Below, in pieces: positions 33,188-41,905 of a stretch of DNA of 64,000 bases. The notes under the pieces are model-generated. The model was not told where the DNA came from, did no database searches, and saw only the letters and a program-made list of their open reading frames with translations. The position numbers and the translations under genes are program-made. The stretch is from the NCBI GenBank assembly GCA_016125075.1, contig WGMO01000010.1, forward strand, positions 1 to 64,000, in the 5' to 3' direction. The DNA is from Terrimonas sp. GTDB lineage: Bacteria > Bacteroidota > Bacteroidia > Chitinophagales > Chitinophagaceae. Position 1 is the first letter of the stretch. Each line of letters starts with the position of its first letter.

Positions 33188-34214
33188 CTTTATCCTTTTG
33201 TTTGGCTTTTAAAAGTGAATCAATAGCTTTTTGGTATAAACGGGCATATTTCAAATGATCGTCATAATCAGATGTAAAAATATGACTACCCGAAAAATCA
33301 CTTTTTGCAACAAAATAAATATAATCAGTTTTCGGGGCATCCAGCACAGCATCAATGGTTTGTTTTTGTACAGTACAAATAGGCCCCGGCGGAAGGCCTT
33401 TATTGAGATAAGTATTGTAGGGTGAAACAGTACGAAGGTGACTGTTCAGAATCCTTCTCAGCGAAAAATCTTTCATCGCGAATTTAATGGTAGGGTCTGC
33501 CTGTAATGGTATTCCACGGGCAATCCGGTTGAGGTAAACACTGGCAATCTCGGGCTTTTCGGGAGCATAATTTGATTCCTCTTCAACAATGGATGCCAGG
33601 GTATATACCTGTAAGGGGGTAAGCCCAATAGCCGCCGCTTTTATTTTACGTTCTTCCGTCCAGAACTTTTGAGAGGCTTCAAAAAGCTTTGTCATTATTT
33701 TATCGGGGGTGCTGTTCCAGAAAAAAGTATAAGTATCAGGAAAAATGGCCGAAACAAATGAAGTAGAGTCTAATCCAAATTTCCGTAGACTGTCGTTATT
33801 TTCCAGGTAATGATACATATCGGCAGCATCAAACTCAAACCTGTTTCCGGTGATTTTTGCCAGGTCTTCCTTTATCCTGATCTTCCGGCTGATCACCAGG
33901 TTAACAGGCGCCTGGTCACCACTTCTCAGTTTCCGGATAAGATGGATGATGCTCGTTCCCTCAGGAATGAAATAGCGTCCCGGTTTTACATGTTGGGGGT
34001 AATCCAGCTTTTTGGCTATTTGTTCAAAGACCATCTTATTTTCAATGATCTGGCTATCCAGTAAAGCCTGCCGAACCTGTGCATAGCCCTCTCCGGTTTG
34101 AATATAGAAATATTTCCCTTTTGGCTGGTGTACAGAAGGACCAAATATTTTCCAGGCAAAATAGCCTCCTGTAACCAGTATAATCAAAAATAAAACGATA
34201 AGTATCTTCTTCAT
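33156..34214 (-). CDS. mltG: Endolytic murein transglycosylase MltG
   Basis: An inner-membrane lytic transglycosylase (YceG family) that cuts nascent glycan strands and is thought to set their length. A single N-terminal membrane helix (KILIVLFLIILVTGGYFAWK) is followed by a LysM-like part and the catalytic domain with ASIVEEESNYAPEKPEIASVYLNRI, which contains the catalytic glutamate, and LQADPTIKFAM. The C-terminus is low-complexity and charged. Length (352) is normal. It follows secG behind a terminator and is coupled to the BrkB-like gene. Confidence 0.94.
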   Translation of the reverse strand: MKKILIVLFLIILVTGGYFAWKIFGPSVHQPKGKYFYIQTGEGYAQVRQALLDSQIIENKMVFEQIAKKLDYPQHVKPGRYFIPEGTSIIHLIRKLRSGDQAPVNLVISRKIRIKEDLAKITGNRFEFDAADMYHYLENNDSLRKFGLDSTSFVSAIFPDTYTFFWNSTPDKIMTKLFEASQKFWTEERKIKAAAIGLTPLQVYTLASIVEEESNYAPEKPEIASVYLNRIARGIPLQADPTIKFAMKDFSLRRILNSHLRTVSPYNTYLNKGLPPGPICTVQKQTIDAVLDAPKTDYIYFVAKSDFSGSHIFTSDYDDHLKYARLYQKAIDSLLKAKQKDKDAAAAEKVEK

Positions 34215-34243
34215 AGGTCTTGCTTACAGGCTTTAAAATAAAC

Positions 34244-34269
34244 AAAAAACCCCGTCAAAAACGACAGGG
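34244..34269 (-). terminator. Rho-independent terminator after secG
   Basis: On the reverse strand CCCTGTC/GACGGGG forms a 7-bp stem (one G-U pair) with a GTTTTT loop followed by six T. It closes the miaB-secG transcript ahead of mltG. Confidence 0.8.
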
Positions 34270-34292
34270 TCTGTGAAAATATATTGTGTAAA

Positions 34293-34658
34293 TTATTTTG
34301 TAGAATCTGCAGTGGAAGCCGAATTGGATGCAGGGTTACCGCTTTGATTGAAAGGCACGGTATTTCCTGCAGGCTGATTGGCAGGTGCAGGTGCACCGAT
34401 TTCATTGGCCCTGGAATCAATAGTAGTGCCGGAAGAGGGGATCAGCACGGTCGATAACAGGCAAAGAATTCCTACAATGGCGGCAAAAATCCAGGTACCT
34501 CTTTCCAAAACGTCATTGGTTTGTTTAACACCCATGAACTGGCTGCTGAATCCGGCAATATTTCCGGCGAGACCGCCCCCTTTTGGGTTTTGGACCAGCA
34601 CGATAAAACCCAGTGCCACACTGGCAACGATGATCAGGATGATAAATAATAAAGTCAT
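34293..34658 (-). CDS. secG: Protein translocase subunit SecG
   Basis: An accessory subunit of the SecYEG channel. The two membrane helices and the conserved loop between them are clear: LLFIILIIVASVALGFIVLVQNPKGGGLAGNIAG, then WIFAAIVGILCLLSTVLI. A Ser/Asn/Pro-rich tail of about 45 residues follows, typical for Bacteroidota SecG. The gene starts 5 bp after the upstream unknown gene and ends the operon at a terminator. Confidence 0.93.
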   Translation of the reverse strand: MTLLFIILIIVASVALGFIVLVQNPKGGGLAGNIAGFSSQFMGVKQTNDVLERGTWIFAAIVGILCLLSTVLIPSSGTTIDSRANEIGAPAPANQPAGNTVPFNQSGNPASNSASTADSTK

Positions 34659-34663
34659 TTTTC

Positions 34664-35497
34664 TTAATCTTTTATTTTTTCTATCAGGGATGCAAAGTAA
34701 GCGCTTTTAGCGGGATTCAGCAAACTTAATTTGCTGTATATTTCACGGGCTTTTTCATGGTTTCCCTGTTTTAACCATACGGCTGCCATAGCCTCAGTAA
34801 CGATGTCTTTTTCCTGTAAGGAAGCTCCCGCAAGCGCCGTCACTTTTTCCTCTCCGCTGTTATCGGCCAGTTCGGGAATCTTATCAGGAGGGATTGTTTT
34901 GAGCGTTTTCAGCCACTCTGTAAAACTTCTTAACTGGGTACTGAAGCGGTCAGGAATAAGCTCTTCTGTTTTTGTTTTGATGCCCTGCGATTCAAAATAA
35001 TCAACGGTATGAAAAGGCCCGAATAAGATCTCTTCCATCTTTTCGGACGACTGCACTTCTTTTTGCAAGAGGTTTCTGATCCCGATATTTTCATCATCCG
35101 CATGCCCGGGTCCAGTCTCGTTTTCAGCATCATCTGCAGCAGCTGCATCAGGTACACCCGGGTCTTCTATTCCGTGTTGTTCAACAGCCGGGTCCGAAAA
35201 TCCGGGTTCATCAACCGATGCTTCCGCCACTAATGTTTCATTGTGGACTAACCTGTATTCCTGGTTGTCGAGGTAATAATTCAGAAGCAAAGGGTTATTG
35301 ACAAACAGGGAAACCGTATTCAGCTGTTCTTCAAATTCCGGGTCGGAAATGGTCTGTAATTTTTTGGCAAGCAGTAACTGAGCGCCGGAAAAAAAAGGAT
35401 AAGTTGCAGTGAATGCCTTTATTTCTTCCACCGAACATGCTGACAAAGATGATTTATCAAATAATGTTTGGATGATCTTTTCAGATGCGGTATTCAT
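34664..35497 (-). CDS. Conserved protein of unknown function in the lptE-secG operon
   Basis: A 277-residue soluble protein with no signal peptide. The N-terminal 75 residues are helical (IQTLFDKSSLSACSVEEIKAF, YPFFSGAQLLLAKKL), the middle (about 90-135) is acidic and low-complexity (AAADDAENETGPGHADDEN), and the C-terminus resembles one TPR hairpin (AAVWLKQGNHEKAREIYSKLSLLNPAKSAYFASLI). I recall the same type of protein between lptE and secG in other Bacteroidota, but it has no established function. Operon position hints at an envelope-related scaffolding role; that is inference. Confidence 0.7.
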   Translation of the reverse strand: MNTASEKIIQTLFDKSSLSACSVEEIKAFTATYPFFSGAQLLLAKKLQTISDPEFEEQLNTVSLFVNNPLLLNYYLDNQEYRLVHNETLVAEASVDEPGFSDPAVEQHGIEDPGVPDAAAADDAENETGPGHADDENIGIRNLLQKEVQSSEKMEEILFGPFHTVDYFESQGIKTKTEELIPDRFSTQLRSFTEWLKTLKTIPPDKIPELADNSGEEKVTALAGASLQEKDIVTEAMAAVWLKQGNHEKAREIYSKLSLLNPAKSAYFASLIEKIKD

Positions 35498-35517
35498 AAT
35501 TGCAAATTAAAGTTATC

Positions 35518-36096
35518 TTACCAGTCGGAGAAAATGTTATTGAAAATCTCGTCGACAAGGTTACTGATAATCTTATCTGTTAGTTCAGCTTCAGCCTGTG
35601 CGAGGCTATAACGGGCATCAAAATCAAAATTCCTGCTAACATTGATATCCCGGGGATTTTTTCCGGAAACCAAAGGCTCCAGATGATTGATCAGGGTGAT
35701 CTTAGCCCCTACGGTCAACCGGTTGGTCGCTGTCTGTTGATTTGAAATACCCGCTGTTGTAACCGTATAGGATGTTATGGAGCCACTGATCTCGTAATGA
35801 GCATCACTGGTATTGTTAGTCTGGGTGAGTCTGGTCTGGTTCAGGATTTTTTGACGCAGCCTGTCTGTCAATTGCGGACTCAGCTGCGGGTTTACATATT
35901 GTGCCTTATTTTCAATGTAATTGATCTTGATGGTTTTGATACTATCGGGAATCCTGCCCTGGTTGAAAGAGTATATTTTGCAACTGCTCAAAGTAAGGGA
36001 GAAAAACAATACACCTGTTACCAATACCAGGGAAGCGATTTTTAACAGGACCCTGTTTCTACGATGCGAATCGGTATGGCTTTTCAATTTATTCAT
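35518..36096 (-). CDS. lptE: LptE family LPS-assembly lipoprotein
   Basis: A lipoprotein of the outer membrane that plugs LptD and helps insert lipopolysaccharide. The signal peptide has a lipobox LTLSSCKIYSF (Cys39) behind a long positive N-region. The mature part begins YSFNQGRIPDSIKTIKINYIENKA, the LptE pattern of Bacteroidota, followed by LTDRLRQKILNQTRL and a C-terminal helix. lpxK, elsewhere in the window, serves the same pathway. It overlaps the upstream sigma-54 activator gene by 8 bp, so the two are co-translated. Confidence 0.87.
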   Translation of the reverse strand: MNKLKSHTDSHRRNRVLLKIASLVLVTGVLFFSLTLSSCKIYSFNQGRIPDSIKTIKINYIENKAQYVNPQLSPQLTDRLRQKILNQTRLTQTNNTSDAHYEISGSITSYTVTTAGISNQQTATNRLTVGAKITLINHLEPLVSGKNPRDINVSRNFDFDARYSLAQAEAELTDKIISNLVDEIFNNIFSDW

Positions 36097-37342
36097 TGAT
36101 ATCGTACTCTTTCAGTTTTCGGTATAAGGTCCTTTCGCTGATCCCTAAATCTGAGGCCGCGTCTTTCCTTTTACCCCTGTGCTTTTTAAGTGCTTTTATG
36201 ATCAGTTCTTTTTCCTTGTCCATGATATTCAGGCTTTCTTCCACTTCCACATGATCATCTACATCCTGCATCACCAGGGGTTGTGAAACCTGCCCGGTTG
36301 ATGGAATTCCCAAGGCAACTGTTGGAGTGGGCAAACCATCATGGGGATGCAATTCCTTCAGTTCATTCATAAACGCCGCATGTTGTGTATTGACATTGGG
36401 ATTTTGCAGTACATCAAAAAACATTCTTTTTAATTCTGTTACATCTTTTTTCATGTCAAAGAAGAGCTTGTATAATATCTCTCTTTCATTGGCAAAACTC
36501 TGGCCTTCGCTCCCCCCGGAAGGGTGGGTCAGGACCGGTAACCTGTTGTTTGAATAAGGTTGAAGGTATTTGCCCAGTTCTTTTGCCGTAACCAGTTTGT
36601 CTTCCGATAACACAGAGATCTGTTCTGCAATATTCTTCAATTCCCGCACATTACCCGGCCAGGGATAGTTAATTAACAGGTTTTTTGCTTCTTCATCTAG
36701 TTGCACAGAACCTGTTTTGTATTTGTCGGCAAAATCGGCTGCAAATTTTCTGAACAGAAGATGGATATCTTCTTTCCGGTCATGCAGTGCCGGCACCCTG
36801 ATGGGAACCGTACTTAGCCGGTAATACAGGTCTTCCCGGAACCTGCCGGCCTGTACCAGTTGCAGCAGTTCTTTGTTAGTGGCAGCAATCACCCTGACGT
36901 CGGTTTTCTGCACTTTCGAGGAGCCCACCCTGATATATTCTCCCGCTTCCAGCACCCGCAGCAATCTTGCCTGTGTACCCAGGGGTAATTCGCCGATCTC
37001 ATCCAGGAAAATAGTACCGCCATTCACGGTTTCAAAATACCCCTTTCTGCTGTCGACGGCCCCGGTAAATGAGCCTTTTTCATGCCCGAATAATTCTGAG
37101 TCAATAGTGCCTTCAGGTATGGCGCCACAGTTCACGGCAATAAAAGGGTTATGTTTCCGTGCACTCAGCGTATGAATGATCTGGGAGAAAACTTCCTTAC
37201 CCACGCCGCTTTCACCATTGATCAGCACAGTAAGATCTGTATTGGCTACCTGCACTGCCACCTGCAGGGCATAGTTGAGGGCAGGGGCATTGCCAATGAT
37301 TCCAAACCTGTTTTTAATTGATAGTAAATCCATTTTATCCAT
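36089..37342 (-). CDS. Sigma-54-dependent transcriptional activator without receiver domain
   Basis: An AAA+ enhancer-binding protein that opens sigma-54 promoters. The AAA+ domain begins almost at the N-terminus: Walker A GESGVGKEVFSQ, the sigma-54 contact loop GSFTGA (instead of the usual GAFTGA), Walker B GGTIFLDEIGEL, and the arginine region GRFREDLYYRLSTVPI. There is no receiver, GAF or PAS domain. A linker of about 120 residues leads to a C-terminal Fis-type helix-turn-helix (KRKDAASDLGISERTLYRKLKEY). It lies between miaB and lptE, an arrangement I know from other Bacteroidota. What signal controls it is unknown. Confidence 0.9.
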   Translation of the reverse strand: MDKMDLLSIKNRFGIIGNAPALNYALQVAVQVANTDLTVLINGESGVGKEVFSQIIHTLSARKHNPFIAVNCGAIPEGTIDSELFGHEKGSFTGAVDSRKGYFETVNGGTIFLDEIGELPLGTQARLLRVLEAGEYIRVGSSKVQKTDVRVIAATNKELLQLVQAGRFREDLYYRLSTVPIRVPALHDRKEDIHLLFRKFAADFADKYKTGSVQLDEEAKNLLINYPWPGNVRELKNIAEQISVLSEDKLVTAKELGKYLQPYSNNRLPVLTHPSGGSEGQSFANEREILYKLFFDMKKDVTELKRMFFDVLQNPNVNTQHAAFMNELKELHPHDGLPTPTVALGIPSTGQVSQPLVMQDVDDHVEVEESLNIMDKEKELIIKALKKHRGKRKDAASDLGISERTLYRKLKEYDINE

Positions 37343-37368
37343 AATCCTGACGAAAAATTTATTCCGGC

Positions 37369-38808
37369 TTATAATATTATTTTACCCAGTAAGGTGGCCT
37401 GTGTACAATCATCCACCCGGACCTGCACATAATCCCCTTTTTGATAAGGGTGATTTTCTTTTGGAAAGACAATTACCTTATTCTGTGAATTCCTTCCCAT
37501 CCAGTCTTTTTCACTTTTCTTGCTATCTCCTTCAATCAGCACCCTGAAAGATTTTCCAAGGTCCCGCTGGTTGCTTTCCAGGGATAGACGATTCTGAAGG
37601 GCCACTATTTCAGCCAACCTTCTTTTTTTTATTTCTTCCGGTACATCATCGCGATACCGCCGGTGCGCCAGGGTTCCGGGTCTTTCACTGTAAAAGAACA
37701 TATAGCTCATGTCATAGCGGCTTAATTCCATTACCTGAAGGGTTTCCTGGTGGTCCTCCTCTGTCTCGGTACAAAATCCGGCAATGATATCCGATGAAAT
37801 GCCGCAATCGGGAATGATCTGACGGATGCGTTTCACTTTTCCCAAATACCATTCGTGGGTATAGGTACGGTTCATCAATTGCAGGATCCTGGAAGAGCCG
37901 CTTTGAACCGGCAGGTGAATATAATTGCAGATATTTTCATGCCGGGCCATCGTATGCAGCACTTCATCTGTAATGTCTTTTGGATGAGAAGTGGAAAACC
38001 GGACCCGGAGCAGGGGAGAGATCGCAGCCACTTTTTCAAGGAGCATGGCAAAGGTGACCGGGATGGTATTTTCTTCCTCTGCGGAGGGTAAATAATAATA
38101 ACTGTCCACATTCTGACCCAATAAGGTTACTTCCCTGTAACCCTGATTAAAAAGATCGGTACACTCCTGAACGATTGAACCCGCATCCCGGCTTCTTTCT
38201 CTTCCCCGGGTAAATGGAACCACGCAAAAAGAACACATATTGTTACAGCCCCTCATAATGCTGACGTATGCTGTAATCCCGTTACTGTTCAACCTCACGG
38301 GTGAAATATCCGCATAGGTTTCATCCCGGCTGAGCAATACGTTTACGGCTTTCTGGCCTGATTCAGCTTCTTCTACCAGAGAGGGCAAATTGCGATAAGC
38401 GTCGGGGCCCACAACGATATCCACCAGTTTCTCTTCTTCCAGGAATTTTGCCTTCAACCTTTCAGCCATACATCCCAAAACCCCTATCAGCAAGGCCGGT
38501 TTCCTGCTCTTGATCTTTTTAAAATCGGTAAGTCTTTTTCGAACGGTTTGTTCCGCCTTTTCACGAATCGAACAGGTATTGATAAAGATCAGGTCTGCCT
38601 CTTCCAGATTCCGCGTAGCCCCAAAACCCTCCCCATTCAATACGGATGCTACAATCTCGCTATCTGCAAAATTCATCTGGCAGCCATAGCTTTCAATGTA
38701 GAACCTTCTTTTATAGGCGTTAGGATCATTTTCAAATGGGGCAAAAGCCTCACCCTGGCGTCCCTCGTCCTGTAATTTTTCTGTCGCAAATTCCAGCATC
38801 TTTTTCAA
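37369..38808 (-). CDS. miaB: tRNA-2-methylthio-N6-dimethylallyladenosine synthase
   Basis: A radical-SAM methylthiotransferase that converts i6A37 to ms2i6A37 in tRNAs reading UNN codons. The N-terminal UPF0004 domain ([17 protein letters not shown], with two further cysteines in NTCSIREKA and [11 protein letters not shown]) holds the auxiliary cluster. The radical-SAM motif is [17 protein letters not shown], and the C-terminal TRAM domain (about residues 410-479) binds tRNA. Length (479) is normal. It is probably the first gene of the operon leading through the activator to secG. Confidence 0.95.
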   Translation of the reverse strand: MKKMLEFATEKLQDEGRQGEAFAPFENDPNAYKRRFYIESYGCQMNFADSEIVASVLNGEGFGATRNLEEADLIFINTCSIREKAEQTVRKRLTDFKKIKSRKPALLIGVLGCMAERLKAKFLEEEKLVDIVVGPDAYRNLPSLVEEAESGQKAVNVLLSRDETYADISPVRLNSNGITAYVSIMRGCNNMCSFCVVPFTRGRERSRDAGSIVQECTDLFNQGYREVTLLGQNVDSYYYLPSAEEENTIPVTFAMLLEKVAAISPLLRVRFSTSHPKDITDEVLHTMARHENICNYIHLPVQSGSSRILQLMNRTYTHEWYLGKVKRIRQIIPDCGISSDIIAGFCTETEEDHQETLQVMELSRYDMSYMFFYSERPGTLAHRRYRDDVPEEIKKRRLAEIVALQNRLSLESNQRDLGKSFRVLIEGDSKKSEKDWMGRNSQNKVIVFPKENHPYQKGDYVQVRVDDCTQATLLGKIIL

Positions 38809-38878
38809 AATTAGCGTGGCAAAGATACTAAAACAGGGTTATTTTGTGACAGTATGGCAGTATAATTTAAAAAGAGAA

Positions 38879-39388
38879 TTAGTTGTTAATCAATAGCTTT
38901 TTAGCCAGCCAGCTGTTTTTGACCGGAATGATCCAGTTTTGTTCCAGTTCTTGTTTGGTTTGAACAAGGTTATTGAAATAAAGGGTGTTTCCATCAATAA
39001 AATGATGCTGGATAGCATATTCCAATTGGTTCATAGGCAACAGTTGCACCTTATTCCCGATGATAAACGCCAGGTTGGTTCGCTCAAAGAGGTTGACCCC
39101 GAATCGTGTTTCAATGTCTTTGACCATCCGCACTGAACTATCTGTACTGCAACCGCTAACACCCGTAGCGGATTCATCGGCCAACAGCACAAGAAATTGA
39201 CCAAAAAAGAGATATCCGGCGCCTTTTACGGGAATCCCATGACTCTTCCATTGTCCCGTAAAATCATTCAGAATATCCTCTATTTCCAGGGACTCAGACA
39301 AAGTGAAAAGCCTGTTTGACTGGTAAACCCAAACCCTTGAATCCGGGTTAAAATTACCCTCAACGTGGTATATGAAGTCATTATTCAT
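38879..39388 (-). CDS. Conserved protein of unknown function (often mislabelled ABC transporter ATPase)
   Basis: The 169 residues begin NDFIYHVEGNFNPDSRVWVYQSNRLFT and include ILNDFTGQWKSHGIPVKGAGYLFFGQFLVLLADES and SGCSTDSSVRMVKDIETRFGVNLFERT. I recognise this family from Bacteroidota genomes, where it often sits beside Fe-S oxidoreductase genes and is misnamed an ABC-transporter ATPase. There is no Walker A or B motif, so that name is not justified. The CSTDSS segment with its cysteine is highly characteristic. It is soluble and lies near the CCG-domain Fe-S gene on the same strand. Confidence 0.75.
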   Translation of the reverse strand: MNNDFIYHVEGNFNPDSRVWVYQSNRLFTLSESLEIEDILNDFTGQWKSHGIPVKGAGYLFFGQFLVLLADESATGVSGCSTDSSVRMVKDIETRFGVNLFERTNLAFIIGNKVQLLPMNQLEYAIQHHFIDGNTLYFNNLVQTKQELEQNWIIPVKNSWLAKKLLINN

Positions 39389-39417
39389 GCTGCTAAATTA
39401 CACCCGAAATTTAACTC

Positions 39418-39825
39418 ATGAATGAAACACAGGATAATTCCGTTTTAGCCCATTGGTATTATGCAGCAGAAGAATGGAAAGCCTTTATGAAAGGGGAAAA
39501 AAAGGTAAGAGGAACAGATATTCTAGTCGAATGCTTTTTTATCATCCTGCTGGGGGGGGCATTGATTCATTTTTTAAGGGGGGCAGCCTGGTCCGTTGCT
39601 TTTTTAGTCGGTGTCGCATTTGCCTGTATTTATGGCTTGACCAAATTTACCCTAAGGATGTCGTCCCTGAAATGGAATATTCATGCACTTCCACAGGTGA
39701 TGATCACAAAAAATGAGGTCATTGTGAACGGGAAAATAACCGAATTCCATAACGGGTCAAAATGGCTGAGAAGAGTCACCCTGCACGAAAAGGGGGGGGG
39801 TGCATATCATGGAAATCATATATGA
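39418..39825 (+). CDS. Two-helix membrane protein, 3' end frameshifted
   Basis: No family was recognised. An N-terminal soluble segment (residues 1-33) is followed by two adjacent membrane helices (FFIILLGGALIHFLRGAAWSVAFLVGVAFACIY), then a beta-rich domain (IHALPQVMITKNEVIVNGKITEF). The reading frame stops soon after a run of nine G, ending KGGGAYHGNHI. If the run were eight G, translation would continue for about 45 more residues to a stop that abuts the next gene. The present ORF is therefore probably a truncated version of a roughly 170-residue protein, by mutation or by sequencing error. Confidence 0.65.
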   Translation: MNETQDNSVLAHWYYAAEEWKAFMKGEKKVRGTDILVECFFIILLGGALIHFLRGAAWSVAFLVGVAFACIYGLTKFTLRMSSLKWNIHALPQVMITKNEVIVNGKITEFHNGSKWLRRVTLHEKGGGAYHGNHI

Positions 39826-39931
39826 ATGGCAAACGAGAAGGGGAATAGCTTTTGATGAAATCAGGATACCGGTACCGAAAGGCAGGTTAAAGGAGGCCAT
39901 CAGCCTCCAGGATGTTTTAAATGAAAAATAA
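39801..39931 (+). pseudogene. Out-of-frame C-terminus of the preceding membrane protein
   Basis: In the frame reached by losing one G from the G9 run, the reading is VHIMEIIYEWQTRRGIAFDEIR, then IPVPKGRLKEAISLQDVLNEK and stop. This has normal protein character, continues the beta-rich domain and ends one base before the convergent Fe-S gene. Confidence 0.55.
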
Positions 39932-40714
39932 TCAATCTTCCATACTGGCTGCTACCAGTTCAGCTACATCCAGTACTGTTATCCCATCTTCCTTTTCTGC
40001 ATGCTTGATGCCATCGGTGAGCATGGTATTGCAAAAAGGACAGGCTGCCGCGATGATGGAGGAGCCGGTTGCGAGGGCTTCATCCGTTCTTTCGAAATTG
40101 ACCCTCTGACTTCCTTTCTCTTCCTCCTTGAACATCTGGGCGCCACCTGCACCGCAGCATAATCCATTACTCCTGCATCTTTTCATTTCTACCAATTCTG
40201 CGTCCAGTGCCTGAAGCACTTTCCGGGGTGCCTCATAGATTTGATTGGCCCTGCCAAGGTAACAACTATCGTGATAGGTGATCTTTTTCCCCTGAAAGGA
40301 ACCCTTTTCCTTCATCCTGATCCTGCCCTCATCAATGAGTTGCTGTAAAAAAACAGTATGATGAATAACTTCGTAGGTACCGCCCAATGCCGGGTATTCA
40401 TTTTTTAGGGTATTAAAACAATGCGGACAGGCGGTAACGATCTTCTTAATACCATAATTATTGAGTACCTGGATATTCTGGTAGGCCATCATCTGGAAAA
40501 GAAATTCATTGCCTGCCCTGCGGGCGGGATCACCTGTACACATTTCTTCCTGGCCAAGAATGGCAAAACGAATGCCGACCTTTTGAAGAATTACAGCAAA
40601 AGCCCGGGAAATTTTTTGGGCCCGCTGATCAAAACTACCTGCACAGCCTACCCAAAAAAGCACTTCCGGGCTCTCACCTTTTGTGGTCATTTCTGCTACT
40701 GTTGGTATTTGCAT
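39932..40714 (-). CDS. CCG-domain Fe-S oxidoreductase subunit
   Basis: A soluble protein with two cysteine-rich CCG domains of the heterodisulfide reductase HdrB/LutA type. The first holds FWVGCAGSFDQRAQ ... EEMCTGDPARRAG ... VTACPHCFNTLKNEYP; the second holds YHDSCYLGRANQIYEAPR ... SNGLCCGAGGAQMF ... AACPFCNTMLTDG. Such domains bind non-cubane or [4Fe-4S] clusters and shuttle electrons or reduce disulfides. The probable partner is the membrane 4Fe-4S protein 6.7 kb to the right on the same strand, which in related genomes I would expect directly beside it. Confidence 0.88.
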   Translation of the reverse strand: MQIPTVAEMTTKGESPEVLFWVGCAGSFDQRAQKISRAFAVILQKVGIRFAILGQEEMCTGDPARRAGNEFLFQMMAYQNIQVLNNYGIKKIVTACPHCFNTLKNEYPALGGTYEVIHHTVFLQQLIDEGRIRMKEKGSFQGKKITYHDSCYLGRANQIYEAPRKVLQALDAELVEMKRCRSNGLCCGAGGAQMFKEEEKGSQRVNFERTDEALATGSSIIAAACPFCNTMLTDGIKHAEKEDGITVLDVAELVAASMED

Positions 40715-40789
40715 CCGGGATATCTTTTTTCAAATCTAAGGCATAAAATTCTTTTTTTTCAAATTGGTTGAGGTTTATAGGAACTACTT

Positions 40790-40797
40790 TATTTTTG
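40790..40797 (+). promoter_or_regulatory. -7 promoter box of the first ATP-grasp gene (TATTTTTG)
   Basis: Matches TAnnTTTG and ends 8 bp before the chosen ATG, so the mRNA would be leaderless or nearly so. Confidence 0.5.
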
Positions 40798-40805
40798 GAA
40801 AATTC

Positions 40806-41849
40806 ATGAAGCAAAAAAAAATATTTGAACGGCTCACCAATTGGGAATTATGGAATTTCTATGTATTGTACCTGCCCATCAGCTTCATGTGGATCTGGTA
40901 CTGCCTGAAGAGCCGTTCCTTTTGGTTCTTCAGCGCTTCCAACCCCACGATTACTTTTGGTGGTTTTGAAGGGGAAGGTAAAAAAGAAATGTATGACCAA
41001 CTACCTCCCGAACATGTACCCCGCACGATATATATATTGCATGATATGCCGTTTGAAGAAGTCGTCAGCAGGATCAGCGGGGCGGGATTTGATTATCCTT
41101 TTATTGTAAAACCGGATGTCGGCATGAAGGGTATCCTGTTTCGGAAAATTGAAAACCAGGACCAGCTTAAAAAATACCACGAGCGGATTCCTGTGGAATA
41201 TATTGTTCAGGACCTTGTTGAACTACCTGTAGAACTGAGTGTTTTTTATTACCGGATGCCCCACAAACAAAAGGGTACGGTCAGTGGATTTATCTACAAA
41301 GAATTATTACAGGTTACCGGAAATGGCCGATCCACTTTACAGCAACTTGTACAGGAACATCCAAGGGCAAAATTCAGGATGGAGGAAATGGAGCATAAAC
41401 ACGGGCACCGGTTTGACAGGATCATACCGGAAGGAGAGATCTTCTATCTTTCTTATGCCGGCAATCATAACCGCGGGGCCCATTTTACCAACCTGCACAA
41501 AGAAATCGATGAAGACCTTCACCGGGTATTTGATACCCTGAGTCACTATTCCAGGCATTTCTATTATGGTCGTTATGATATCAAAACAAGCTCCATCGAA
41601 GCTTTGAAAAAAGGTGAGGATTTCTATATCCTGGAATTTAACGGTTGTGGGGCAGAACCCAACCATATCTATGACTGCGGGATGAGCATCTGGCAGGCTT
41701 ACCGTGAAATTCTGAAACACTGGAAGGCTTTGTACCAGATCAGCCGTTATAACCATAAAAACGGCACACCGTACTGGCCTTTTTTAAAAGGGTACCGATT
41801 CTTAAATGCTTCCAAAAAGCATTTCCGTTTACTGGAACAATATGACTAA
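40806..41849 (+). CDS. Membrane-anchored ATP-grasp protein, copy 1
   Basis: A 347-residue protein of the ATP-grasp superfamily (carboxylate-amine ligases such as D-Ala-D-Ala ligase, RimK, GshF). A hydrophobic N-terminal segment (LYLPISFMWIWYCLKS) suggests membrane association. ATP-grasp features include YPFIVKPDVGMKGILFRKI (ATP-binding lysine and glycine loop), VEYIVQDLVELPVELSVFY, the turn VTGNGRSTLQQLV resembling GDGxHTI of GshF and cyanophycin synthetase, and the metal-binding end YILEFNGCGAEPNHIYD. I start at MKQKKIFERL because the -7 box directly precedes it. A paralogue lies 3 kb downstream. The substrate is unknown. Confidence 0.75.
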   Translation: MKQKKIFERLTNWELWNFYVLYLPISFMWIWYCLKSRSFWFFSASNPTITFGGFEGEGKKEMYDQLPPEHVPRTIYILHDMPFEEVVSRISGAGFDYPFIVKPDVGMKGILFRKIENQDQLKKYHERIPVEYIVQDLVELPVELSVFYYRMPHKQKGTVSGFIYKELLQVTGNGRSTLQQLVQEHPRAKFRMEEMEHKHGHRFDRIIPEGEIFYLSYAGNHNRGAHFTNLHKEIDEDLHRVFDTLSHYSRHFYYGRYDIKTSSIEALKKGEDFYILEFNGCGAEPNHIYDCGMSIWQAYREILKHWKALYQISRYNHKNGTPYWPFLKGYRFLNASKKHFRLLEQYD

Positions 41850-41905
41850 ACAGTAGGGGACAATCTGGTTTTTTATCTTTAAATTGCTTGCATACTTTTT
41901 CTTTT

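Noticed and set aside
38879-39388. ABC transporter ATPase, a common label for this family
   Set aside because: No Walker A, Walker B or signature motif is present.
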